A DNA stretch of 64,000 nucleotides, taken from positions 868,001 to 932,000 of the forward strand of contig OZ271919.1 of assembly GCA_965602035.1 (NCBI GenBank), written 5' to 3'. The position numbers and the translations under genes were made by a program. Positions 54,571-62,379 of this stretch are shown here, piece by piece (position 1 is the stretch's first letter; the number at the start of each line of letters is the position of its first letter). This DNA comes from Natronospirillum sp965602035. GTDB taxonomy: Bacteria; Pseudomonadota; Gammaproteobacteria; Pseudomonadales; Natronospirillaceae. Under the pieces are notes generated by a model that saw nothing but the letters and a program-made list of their open reading frames with translations, was not told the DNA's origin and searched no databases.

Positions 54571-55597
54571 CGTCATTCTCGTCGTTTCCAGGGTCGTCTG
54601 AAGCATCGGTAGCATCGTCCTCATGATCGCTCATGCGAGCCTGCTGTTGCTTCAGTTTCTGTTCGATAATGGCCAATTGCTCGGCCTCGGTCAGATTGCT
54701 GCCATCATGTTGTGTGTCGTCAGGCGCACTGTCAGCGTCCGGCGTGGTCTCCTCCCCCTGGTCAGGGTTGCCGTCTTCGCCGTCAGGCACCGTGTTCCAG
54801 CCAGACTCGATACTGGCGTTGATCCGGTCGATTTCGCTGAGGTCAGTGCCGGTAAACGCCGGGTCCATACTCCAGTTCTGATCCGCATCAGACAGGTCCG
54901 CCCCGCCCTCAGCGGCGTCGGATTCCGATAACTCAGAATGGCTCTCCCCACCGAAGTCGAATTCGGGTTCCAGTTCGGCCAGGGACTTGATCTCGCTCAA
55001 CGGTGGCAGCTCGTCGAGTGACTGCACACCAAACGATTCCAGAAAACCATCGGTTGTGGCGAACAGCGCGGGCCGGCCGGGTACGTCCCGATAGCCCGCC
55101 ACCCGGATCCAGTCGAAATCCATCAGGTTCCTGATAATGGTGCTGGCCACAGAGACGCCCCGCACCTCCTCGATCTCGCCCCGCGTTATCGGCTGGCGAT
55201 AGGCGATCAGTGCCAGCGTCTCCATCATGGCACGGCTGAGTTTGCGGGGTCGTTCCTCCCAGAGCCGGTTCAACCAGGGAGAAAGGCCGGGACGCGTGCG
55301 GTAACGAAACCCCCGCGCCGATTGCACCAGCTCAATACCCCGGTCGGCATTCGCCGCTTCCAGCGAATCAAGTGCTGCTCTGACCTGCGCTTCAGTCACT
55401 GCCTGCCCCGGATCGAAAAGCTCACTGAGCTGACGCACCGTCAGGGTCTCCGTACTGGCAAACAAAGCGGCGTCGACTACCGCGCGAATACCATCTGCAA
55501 ACTCGGGTATGGCGTCCATGGACGCGGTATCCGCGTCGGCTGAGAATTCGGCTCCGGTGTCGCCTGCACTCTTCGGGCGTTCAGCATCAGTACTCAT
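54548..55597 (-). CDS. scpB: Segregation and condensation protein B with long acidic tail
   Basis: ScpB, with ScpA and SMC, forms the condensin that organises and segregates chromosomes. Residues ~35-205 are the two winged-helix domains (VDAALFASTETLTVRQLSELF, METLALIAYRQPITRGEIEEVRGVS). Residues ~206-349 form a Glu/Asp/Ser-rich extension with little hydrophobic content, making the protein 349 residues against about 180-250 for many homologues. The ATG overlaps the scpA stop (ATGA); an ATG six codons earlier is possible. Its 3' end overlaps rluB. Confidence 0.93.
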   Translation of the reverse strand: MSTDAERPKSAGDTGAEFSADADTASMDAIPEFADGIRAVVDAALFASTETLTVRQLSELFDPGQAVTEAQVRAALDSLEAANADRGIELVQSARGFRYRTRPGLSPWLNRLWEERPRKLSRAMMETLALIAYRQPITRGEIEEVRGVSVASTIIRNLMDFDWIRVAGYRDVPGRPALFATTDGFLESFGVQSLDELPPLSEIKSLAELEPEFDFGGESHSELSESDAAEGGADLSDADQNWSMDPAFTGTDLSEIDRINASIESGWNTVPDGEDGNPDQGEETTPDADSAPDDTQHDGSNLTEAEQLAIIEQKLKQQQARMSDHEDDATDASDDPGNDENDDGNEQRD

Positions 55598-56502
55598 TGC
55601 AGGCTGTCTTCCCATTGCTCGGTCAGTAATGAATCGGCCCTGGCCAGCAACTGGTCCGGTTCCACACTGGTGCGAATATGAACCGGCCCGCAGGGCTCCG
55701 CCTGAATGATATCAATCAACCGCTCTTTACTCAGCTCCATCATGGCCAGAAAATTCACGACCACACCAGCACGACCCTGCTCGGGGTCAAACAGGGCCTG
55801 CAGCGTCAGTTGGTCATTCCGCGCAAGTCGCTGCAGTAGCCTTTGCATGAACAGACGTGTCGACAGGGCCTCGCGCTCAATGTGGTGTTCGGTAAACAGG
55901 GTTTCACGCTGAAAAATGCGTTTCATGGCAGCGATCAATTCCGCCATATCCACCCCGGGAGCCGCCACTGTGCGCCCCTCGGGCACCGCCTCAAGTCCGG
56001 AAGGGAAAAAATCACGACCATCGCGCGGCAACGCGTCGAGGCTCTCCGCTGCCGCCTTGAACTGCTCATATTCCTGGAGCCGCCGGATCAGTTCGGCGCG
56101 GGGGTCTTCTTCCTCGCCGTCCTCATTCTCCGGCTGGGGCAGCAGCATCCGTGACTTGATCTCCGCCAGCATCGCCGCCATCACCAGATAATCACCGGCG
56201 ATATCGAGCTCAAGCTCCTGAATCACCTCCACGTACTGGATGTACTGTCGGGTGATCTCGAACACATTGATTTCCAGAATATCAATGTTCTGCTTTTTGA
56301 TCAGATACAGGAGCAGATCCAGCGGCCCTTCGAACGCCTGAAGGAAGACCTCCAGCGCCTCCGGCGGAATATACAGGTCATGCGGCAGCTCGGTGACCAC
56401 CTCACCGAGCACCACGGCAAACGGAAACTCGCCCTGCTCCCGCACATCGCGGCGCAGCGCTGCGAGCCCCGCCGGCCGGCCGGCTGCCGTGTCATCAGAC
56501 AC
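55594..56502 (-). CDS. scpA: Segregation and condensation protein A
   Basis: Kleisin subunit bridging SMC heads, 302 residues. An N-terminal SMC-neck-binding region contains FEGPLDLLLYLIKKQNIDILEINVFEITRQYIQYV (~58-92). A central variable acidic linker follows (~125-150), and a C-terminal winged helix covers ~225-290 including VVVNFLAMMELSKERLIDI. It overlaps yciO by eight bases upstream and scpB by ATGA downstream. That gives the gammaproteobacterial php-yciO-scpA-scpB-rluB order. Confidence 0.95.
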   Translation of the reverse strand: MSDDTAAGRPAGLAALRRDVREQGEFPFAVVLGEVVTELPHDLYIPPEALEVFLQAFEGPLDLLLYLIKKQNIDILEINVFEITRQYIQYVEVIQELELDIAGDYLVMAAMLAEIKSRMLLPQPENEDGEEEDPRAELIRRLQEYEQFKAAAESLDALPRDGRDFFPSGLEAVPEGRTVAAPGVDMAELIAAMKRIFQRETLFTEHHIEREALSTRLFMQRLLQRLARNDQLTLQALFDPEQGRAGVVVNFLAMMELSKERLIDIIQAEPCGPVHIRTSVEPDQLLARADSLLTEQWEDSLQ

Positions 56503-57118
56503 GAAATGGTTCCGGATCGCCGGTTCCCTCGCGGAGGACCTCCGGCACGTTCTCCAGCAGGCTCACCACGGTGGTCGGTATGAACCCGCAATAGCCACCG
56601 TCAATAACGAGATCCACCTGATGCTCCAGCCGGTCGCGTATCTCCTCTGCATCCACCATGGGCTCCTCTTCGCCGGGCAGAATCAGCGACGTGCTCAGCA
56701 GCGGCTCGCCAAGCTCTTCCAGCAATGCCCTGGTAATGGGGTGGTCGGGTATACGCAGGCCGATTTCCCGTTTTTTCGGATGCATCAGCATGCGCGGCAC
56801 TTCGCGTGACGCGTTCAATATGAAGGTATAGGGGCCCGGCGTGTTGTTTTTCAACAGCCGGAACGCGGTATTGTCGACCTTGGCGTAAAGTGACAGCTCC
56901 GACAGATCGCGACAGATCAGCGTCAGATGGTGGCGCTCGTCAATATTGCGGATCCGGCGCACGCGCTCCACGGCCTGCTTGTCACCCAGGTGGCAGGCCA
57001 GTGCGTAGGCGGAATCAGTGGGATAGGCCACAACACCGCCATTCCTGATGATGGACACAGCCTGCCTGACCAGACGTGGCTGCGGCGTTTCCGGGTGTAT
57101 TGCGAAAAACTGACTCAT
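56495..57118 (-). CDS. yciO: YciO, Sua5/TsaC-family putative threonylcarbamoyl-AMP synthase
   Basis: A 207-residue protein with the YrdC/Sua5 fold: GGVVAYPTDSAYALACHLG (~28-46), KNNTPGPYTFILNAS with the conserved dinucleotide-binding stretch, IGLRIPDHPITRALL, and STSLIL near residue 145. The family includes TsaC, which makes threonylcarbamoyl-AMP for t6A37 tRNA. YciO proteins are a less-characterised branch and may act on other substrates. The ATG at 57118 overlaps the upstream php stop (ATGA). Confidence 0.92.
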   Translation of the reverse strand: MSQFFAIHPETPQPRLVRQAVSIIRNGGVVAYPTDSAYALACHLGDKQAVERVRRIRNIDERHHLTLICRDLSELSLYAKVDNTAFRLLKNNTPGPYTFILNASREVPRMLMHPKKREIGLRIPDHPITRALLEELGEPLLSTSLILPGEEEPMVDAEEIRDRLEHQVDLVIDGGYCGFIPTTVVSLLENVPEVLREGTGDPEPFRV

Positions 57119-58119
57119 AATACCTCCCAAACGGGTTGCGCCGGACTCGGCAACGCGGGCACGGACCCGATACTCAGCCAGTGTTGTTGGTCGCTGTGGA
57201 AGTCACTGCCGGAGGACGCCAGAAAACCGAGTTTCTCAGCTTCCCGCACCAACTGATCGCGCAGGTTTCCGTCCAGACCCGGCATCCCGATTTCCATCGC
57301 ACGTCCACCCGCGTCGGCGAACGCTTCCTGAAGCAACTGCCTTTTGCGACCGGTCAGCCGGTAGCGGTGCGGGTGCGCCAGCACGGCCACGCCACCGGCA
57401 CCGTTGATCCAGGCGACAACATCCGCCAGATCGGGCCAATGCATCTTCACATCGCCCACTTTGCCAGCACCCAGAAACCTTTTAAAGGCCTGCTGTACGG
57501 TCCGGACCTGTCCGGATGCGACCAGGTAATCTGCGAAATGCGGCCGGCCGACAGACTGTGCCGGTGGCTGTCGCTGCAGCCAGTCATGCACGCCCGTGAA
57601 GCCGTTCTTTTCCAGCCGGTCCGCGATCAAACGTGCCCGTTGCAGGCGGGCGTTGGCCTGGAACTGTTCTGCCTCCAGGGATTTCGGATGCGCCGGATCG
57701 AACCCCAGCCCGACAATGTGAACCGACCGGCCTGCCCAGAGCGCCGACCATTCGACACCGGTCACATAATTAAGACCGACCGCCTGCGCTTTGGCGACCG
57801 CCTCAGCCTGTCCGCTCAGAGTGTCATGGTCGGTGATACTGAACCAGTCCAGCCCGCGCTCCACCGCCCGGTCAATGAGCTCTGACACCGACAGTGCACC
57901 GTCCGAATGCCGGCTATGGCAATGCAGGTCTACTGCCGCATAGCGACCACGCTCCGCCGGGCGCGCCTCGCAAAGTGCTTCGTTCCGGCCATGGACAGCT
58001 ACCGACGGGCTCTTTAAACTGTCGTTCCTGATTGCTACGGCCTCCCGACCCAGGATGTGGGCCGAGTATACGCAACATCCGGCGTACACGCACGAATCAG
58101 TGCGCGTCGTTTTCGTCAT
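57115..58119 (-). CDS. yciV: PHP-domain phosphoesterase (YciV/TrpH type)
   Basis: PHP-family phosphatase or exoribonuclease; E. coli YciV acts on 3',5'-nucleotides and the 5' ends of short RNAs. Metal motifs are DLHCHSRHSDGAL, TDHDTLSG, GVEWSA, VAVLAHPHRY and SGSDFHSD. The domain starts about 65 residues after the first possible ATG. The N-terminal stretch before it looks non-conserved and no good ribosome site is seen, so the true start may be downstream, possibly non-ATG. It is divergent from yciI and heads the yciO-scpAB-rluB run. Confidence 0.88.
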   Translation of the reverse strand: MTKTTRTDSCVYAGCCVYSAHILGREAVAIRNDSLKSPSVAVHGRNEALCEARPAERGRYAAVDLHCHSRHSDGALSVSELIDRAVERGLDWFSITDHDTLSGQAEAVAKAQAVGLNYVTGVEWSALWAGRSVHIVGLGFDPAHPKSLEAEQFQANARLQRARLIADRLEKNGFTGVHDWLQRQPPAQSVGRPHFADYLVASGQVRTVQQAFKRFLGAGKVGDVKMHWPDLADVVAWINGAGGVAVLAHPHRYRLTGRKRQLLQEAFADAGGRAMEIGMPGLDGNLRDQLVREAEKLGFLASSGSDFHSDQQHWLSIGSVPALPSPAQPVWEVL

Positions 58120-58135
58120 TCCAGCGAGGGTCGAC

Positions 58136-58435
58136 ATGTATTATATGATCGTGTCCGAAGATGTTCCTGACAGCCTGCCACTGCGGAAATCCGCCCGCCC
58201 GGCACATCTGGCCCGTTTGGAGTCGCTGCGCGAGCAGGGCCGGCTCCTGCTGGCCGGTCCGAACCCCGCGGTGGACACCGAAACCCCGGAAGACGCCGGG
58301 TTCACGGGTTCACTGGTGGTAGCCGATTTCGCATCGCTGGCGCAGGCACGCGAATGGGCCGCTGATGACCCCTACGTAGAAGCGGGAGTCTATAAACAGA
58401 CAACCGTCAAACCCTTCAAGAAGGTGCTTCCCTGA
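58136..58435 (+). CDS. yciI: YciI-family protein
   Basis: A 99-residue ferredoxin-like-fold protein closely resembling E. coli YciI: MYYMIVSEDVPDSLPLRKSARPAHLARL, AGFTGSLVVADF and a C-terminal GVYKQTTVKPFKKV. The conserved His in RPAHL and the acidic residue in the ADDPYV region form the presumed active site; E. coli-type YciI has no settled physiological role. It is divergent from the PHP gene, and the next gene starts two bases after its stop, so they share an operon. Confidence 0.93.
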   Translation: MYYMIVSEDVPDSLPLRKSARPAHLARLESLREQGRLLLAGPNPAVDTETPEDAGFTGSLVVADFASLAQAREWAADDPYVEAGVYKQTTVKPFKKVLP

Positions 58436-58436
58436 T

Positions 58437-59129
58437 ATGCGAACGTTGAACCTCATTGCCGTTCTCCTGTTGTCTCTTGTATTCATGCCAGCATCGGTCG
58501 TTGCACAGGATTCGGAGGCCGGCCCCCAGCGCTATATCTCTGACATTCTGCTGGTACCCCTGCGCACCGGGCCATCGATTGAATACCGCATCGTCAATTC
58601 CGGGCTGCGCAGTGGCACACCGGTGATACTGCTCGAGAGCGACCCTGAAACCCAGTGGTCTCGGGTGCGTGCCGGCAACCAGGAGGGCTGGCTGCCGACG
58701 CGCCATCTCATCGACGAGCCGGTGGCGCGGGAACAACTGGCCGACGTACAGGCTGAGCTTGAAGCGTTGCAGGCCGATTACAGCGCCCTGCAACAACAGT
58801 ACGACGATCTGATGCAGGAACAGGTGTCCAACGACACACTGTATCAGCAGATTGAAGCAGAGCGCGATGAGGCGCTTGCGGAGCTGGAGCGGGTGCGCGA
58901 AGTCTCCGGCGAGGCGCTGGCCATCAACGAGCAGAACGAAGAACTCGCCACCCGGAATCAACGGCTGGAGAATGAGAACGCACAACTGCGTTCGGTCAAT
59001 GAATCATTGCAGGGAGAGACCCGTGACTGGCGAATGATCATCGGTGGTGGCCTCGTGGCACTGGGCCTTGTGCTGGGCCTGATACTGCCGGTTATCGTCC
59101 GCGCCCGTCGTTCCGACGGCTGGGCCTGA
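58437..59129 (+). CDS. SH3-domain and membrane-anchor protein (YgiM-like)
   Basis: A 230-residue envelope protein with a signal peptide (residues 1-24, ending VVAQ) and a bacterial SH3 domain (~30-95: YISDILLVPLRTGPSIEYRIV to WLPTRHLI). A long coiled coil (~97-200) is rich in Glu/Gln/Leu heptads, and one C-terminal helix (MIIGGGLVALGLVLGLILPVIV) is followed by a basic tail. This is the TIGR04211/YgiM layout; the SH3 domain probably contacts peptidoglycan. The function is not established. It is co-directional with yciI and the unrecognised gene downstream. Confidence 0.88.
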   Translation: MRTLNLIAVLLLSLVFMPASVVAQDSEAGPQRYISDILLVPLRTGPSIEYRIVNSGLRSGTPVILLESDPETQWSRVRAGNQEGWLPTRHLIDEPVAREQLADVQAELEALQADYSALQQQYDDLMQEQVSNDTLYQQIEAERDEALAELERVREVSGEALAINEQNEELATRNQRLENENAQLRSVNESLQGETRDWRMIIGGGLVALGLVLGLILPVIVRARRSDGWA

Positions 59130-59138
59130 GGTTCACCG

Positions 59139-59486
59139 ATGCCCTGGAAGCAGGTCACCATTGAGCTGCCGTATACACCGGACGCGCTGGCTGCCCTGCT
59201 TCAGGAAGGCAGCCGCGGGTCCATGTCGCGCTATACCCATCTGGACATCGTCGACTGGGCCCGGCGCTACGCCGATGAGCTACAACACCAGACTCCCCTG
59301 CCCGACGAGCTCCTGCGCTGCTGGCAGATTGCCGATGATATAACGCTGCAGTGGGAGCTCCACATTGCCGGCCATTATTCGGTTGAAGAAATGCGCCGGT
59401 TTTCTCATGTCGATATTCTGCTGCCCAGACACTTCTTCGACACCTGGCTTTCTCTGTTGAAGGCGCCCTCCGCGCCGGCCGTCTGA
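59139..59486 (+). CDS. Unrecognised 115-residue cytosolic protein
   Basis: I do not recognise this family. The protein is soluble and has no signal or membrane segment. It is rich in aromatic residues and His, with an amphipathic first part (WKQVTIELPYTPDALAALL) and two segments that look helical (DIVDWARRYADEL and VDILLPRHFFDTWLSLL). Codon use matches its neighbours. It starts nine bases after the SH3-protein gene and ends seven bases before mnmC, so it is part of the run yciI-SH3-this-mnmC and very likely translated. No function is proposed. Confidence 0.75.
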   Translation: MPWKQVTIELPYTPDALAALLQEGSRGSMSRYTHLDIVDWARRYADELQHQTPLPDELLRCWQIADDITLQWELHIAGHYSVEEMRRFSHVDILLPRHFFDTWLSLLKAPSAPAV

Positions 59487-59493
59487 TCCGAAC

Positions 59494-61410
59494 ATGGAAT
59501 ACGCGCACATTGACTGGATCGCAGATGCCCCGTCTGCAGCAGACTACGGCGACATTTACTTCAATCCGGATGACGGCGCTGCCGAATCGGCTCATGTATT
59601 CCTGCACGGGAATTCGCTGGAGGCGCGGTTCGCCCGATGGTCCGAGCCCTGGTTCTGTATCGGGGAAACCGGGTTCGGCACCGGCCTCAATTTCCTGCAA
59701 ACCTGGCGGCTCTGGGAGCAACAGGCAGAACCCTGGCAACAGCTCCATTTCGTATCCTTCGAGAAACACCCACTGCACCCCGGAGACATTCGCCGCAGCC
59801 TCGGCCGCTGGACTGAGCTGATACCGAATCGGGACCGATTGCTGCATGTCTATTCGCACCTGGTACCCGGGTGGAATCGTTTTGACCTGGGACGGGTTCA
59901 TCTCACGCTTTTCATCGGCGATGCGTCCGCGGGGCTGGCCGACTGTGATGCCCGGGTGCATGCCTGGTTTCTGGATGGATTTGCCCCCGGCTGCAACCCG
60001 GAACTCTGGCAGCCGGCACTGTTCCGCCAGATAGCGGCCCTCAGTCAGCCGGACACCACGCTGGCGACCTTCACTGTGGCACGGGCCGTGCGGGACGGGC
60101 TCCTCGCGGCGGGCTTCGCCCCCGAGCGGGTGCCCGGTTACGGGCGCAAGCGCCACAATCTGAGAGCCCGTTTCACCGGGTTTTGCGGGCCCCGACTGCC
60201 GGAGCGGCCAGCAAGAGCGGCTCGCTGGCCCAGGCCCGACCCACAGGCCGGCCGAGTCGGCATCATCGGGGGTGGTCTGGCGGCAGCGGAACTGGCTCCG
60301 CGGCTCCGAGCCCGTCGCCTGGACGTCACGGTGATTACCCCGGACGGGCCCGGTTCGGGCGCCTCCGGCAACCGACACGGCGCTGTATACGTCAACCCGG
60401 GACTGGAGGCAGACCCACCCACAGCATTCTACGCAGCGGCCCTCAGCTACCGCTGCCGGCACTGGTCAGCCGACTGGCCGGGCAATCAGTGTGGGGTACT
60501 TCAGTTACTGTCTGACGAGCGCGCCGAGCGGTTCAGCGGGTTATCGGCGTCACATCCGTTCCATGGCCTGACGCGCTGCGTTAGTGCAGAACAGACCGAC
60601 GAGATTGCCGGCATACCGGTCGGCCGCCCCGCGCTGTGGATGCCGCACTCGGGCTGGCTGGCACCGTCAGAGTATTGTCGACAGGCTCTGGCGGAGATCC
60701 CGTGTTGGCGGGCGGAAATCTCCGCAATTACCCGGGACGGCAACGAATGGTGTGTGACGGCAATGGATGGCTCAAGCCAACGATTCAGCCAACTGATTAT
60801 TGCCGCCGGCGCCCGGAGCAATCAGTTGCTGCCGGAACCGGGCATTCCATTGCAGGCAATCCGTGGACAGGTTTCGAGCCGCCGTTGCGCGACGCCCCTG
60901 AAGTCCGTCCTGTGTGGCGCCCACTATGCGACACCAATCGATACAGACGGCTGGTGGAGCTACGGCGCCACGTTTCACATCGGAGACAACAACGACGACG
61001 CCCGGCCAGAGGATGACGAAGCCAACCTGCGGGCACTGGAAGCGCTCGCTCCCGAACTTGCAGAGCAGGCAAGCAGAGCCGCGGACATCGACAGGGCATC
61101 ACGCGCCGGTATCCGGGTCAACACGCCCGACTACCTTCCGGCCTGTGGTCCCGCGCCGCTGGCCGACGAGCACCTTGAAGCGGGGGGCATGCGGCTCGGC
61201 GTCACCACCGACCAGCCTGCCGAGCGCTGGTATCAGCCCGGGCTCTTCGTGCTGACCGGACTGGGTGCCAAGGGCCTGGCCACAGCACCGCTGCTCGCCG
61301 AGCACCTGGTATCCCGAATCACCGGCGAACCGTCGCCCATCGGTGTGGCAATGGCGAGCCGGATTCAGCCGGGCCGATTTGCTTTTCGCCGGATCCGGCG
61401 CAGCGGGTAG
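59494..61410 (+). CDS. mnmC: tRNA 5-methylaminomethyl-2-thiouridine biosynthesis bifunctional protein MnmC
   Basis: MnmC completes mnm5s2U34 in wobble positions: its FAD domain removes the carboxymethyl group and its methyltransferase domain adds a methyl from SAM. The 638-residue fused form is typical of Gammaproteobacteria. MnmC2 (~1-230) has GETGFGTGLNFL and WFLDGFAPGCNPELW. MnmC1 (~250-620) has VGIIGGGLAAAELA (FAD), ASGNRHGAVYVNP and GLGAKGLATAPLLAE. The start ATG is seven bases after the preceding stop. Confidence 0.96.
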   Translation: MEYAHIDWIADAPSAADYGDIYFNPDDGAAESAHVFLHGNSLEARFARWSEPWFCIGETGFGTGLNFLQTWRLWEQQAEPWQQLHFVSFEKHPLHPGDIRRSLGRWTELIPNRDRLLHVYSHLVPGWNRFDLGRVHLTLFIGDASAGLADCDARVHAWFLDGFAPGCNPELWQPALFRQIAALSQPDTTLATFTVARAVRDGLLAAGFAPERVPGYGRKRHNLRARFTGFCGPRLPERPARAARWPRPDPQAGRVGIIGGGLAAAELAPRLRARRLDVTVITPDGPGSGASGNRHGAVYVNPGLEADPPTAFYAAALSYRCRHWSADWPGNQCGVLQLLSDERAERFSGLSASHPFHGLTRCVSAEQTDEIAGIPVGRPALWMPHSGWLAPSEYCRQALAEIPCWRAEISAITRDGNEWCVTAMDGSSQRFSQLIIAAGARSNQLLPEPGIPLQAIRGQVSSRRCATPLKSVLCGAHYATPIDTDGWWSYGATFHIGDNNDDARPEDDEANLRALEALAPELAEQASRAADIDRASRAGIRVNTPDYLPACGPAPLADEHLEAGGMRLGVTTDQPAERWYQPGLFVLTGLGAKGLATAPLLAEHLVSRITGEPSPIGVAMASRIQPGRFAFRRIRRSG

Positions 61411-61431
61411 TGTGCTGTTCCTCTGTTGGGG

Positions 61432-61437
61432 TACAAT
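61432..61437 (+). promoter_or_regulatory. Possible -10 of the QueD-like gene
   Basis: TACAAT within GGGGTACAATCGCGCG lies 40 bases before the ATG, immediately downstream of mnmC. It matches the kdsA -10 context; no clear -35. Confidence 0.35.
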
Positions 61438-61477
61438 CGCGCGCTCACAGGATCACGCGGGACAACCCGGAGAACCC

Positions 61478-62335
61478 ATGGCACAACTGTTTGTTGAGGC
61501 GCTCAGCGTCATCGATTTCAGCTATCTTCACCCGGAGCGCGGCGTCGTGGGTGAGAGCTGGATTGTTGATCTGACTCTGGACGGCGACCTCAATGCCGAA
61601 GGCATGGTCTTTGATTTCGGCCACGTCAAAAAAGTGATCAAGGCGGAAATTGACCGGGATATGGACCATACGTTCGTCGTACCCACACGGTTGCCGGGGC
61701 TTTCACTGACCGAATCCGGCAACAGCGTACGAGTGCAGTTCGCACGCCCCGAAGCCGGTGTCATGCTCGACTATCAGGCACCGTCCGAGGCCATAACCCG
61801 CATTGACGCGGTTGAGCTTTCGGTGGATATCGCCATACGTCAGATCCGCCAGCGCCTGCGCGCCGCACTGCCCGACAATGTGCGCGATATCGGCATTGAG
61901 TGTCGCACTGAAGCCCACAACGAGGCCTACTATCACTACTCGCATGGCCTGAAGCGGCACGCCGGAGACTGCCAGCGAATGATTCACGGTCACCGGTCGA
62001 GAATACAGGTCGAGACGGAAAACGGTCGGTGGCGCCAGCAGGAGCGAGCCATCGCCACCCGATGGCAGGACATCTACCTGGTAACCGAAGAGGACATCGT
62101 GGGCACCCGGGACTGGTCCGGGATACCCTGCTACGATATGGCCTACGAGGCGGCCCAGGGGCACTTTCGCCTCACTCTGCCGCGTGCCCGCTGCGATGTA
62201 TTGCCTACCGACACCACGGTAGAGCTGATCGCTGAACACCTGGCCCGACAATGCCGGGGTGAAACCGACAAGCCGGGTACCGTGCGTGCCTATGAGGGCG
62301 TCAACAAGGGCGCAGTGGCCGCCTGGCACGCCTGA
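61478..62335 (+). CDS. Tandem T-fold protein, QueD/6-pyruvoyl-tetrahydropterin synthase-like
   Basis: A 285-residue protein made of two PTPS/QueD-like halves. The N-half (~1-150) keeps the beta-hairpin and GMVFDFGHVKK, DH at 63-64 (equivalent to the catalytic Asp-His of QueD) and the ECRTEAHNEAYY end. At the HGH zinc position it has GES (25-27). The C-half (~150-260) keeps the zinc/Cys pattern H156 (or H161), C165, H170 and H172 (HAGDCQRMIHGH), but no DH. Single-domain QueD makes 6-carboxytetrahydropterin for queuosine. Here the reaction is uncertain. GGAG precedes the ATG at five bases; longer readings overlap mnmC. Confidence 0.8.
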   Translation: MAQLFVEALSVIDFSYLHPERGVVGESWIVDLTLDGDLNAEGMVFDFGHVKKVIKAEIDRDMDHTFVVPTRLPGLSLTESGNSVRVQFARPEAGVMLDYQAPSEAITRIDAVELSVDIAIRQIRQRLRAALPDNVRDIGIECRTEAHNEAYYHYSHGLKRHAGDCQRMIHGHRSRIQVETENGRWRQQERAIATRWQDIYLVTEEDIVGTRDWSGIPCYDMAYEAAQGHFRLTLPRARCDVLPTDTTVELIAEHLARQCRGETDKPGTVRAYEGVNKGAVAAWHA

Positions 62336-62379
62336 ACGCCATGACTACTCCTTCAGAGATGCGCTGAGACGGATTCAAA

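Noticed and set aside
59155..60462. 435-codon open frame on the minus strand
   Set aside because: Antisense to the small gene and mnmC; composition is typical of a shadow frame.
61265..61477. Upstream extension of the QueD-like gene into mnmC
   Set aside because: The ATG at 61478 has a good ribosome site and the T-fold similarity starts there.
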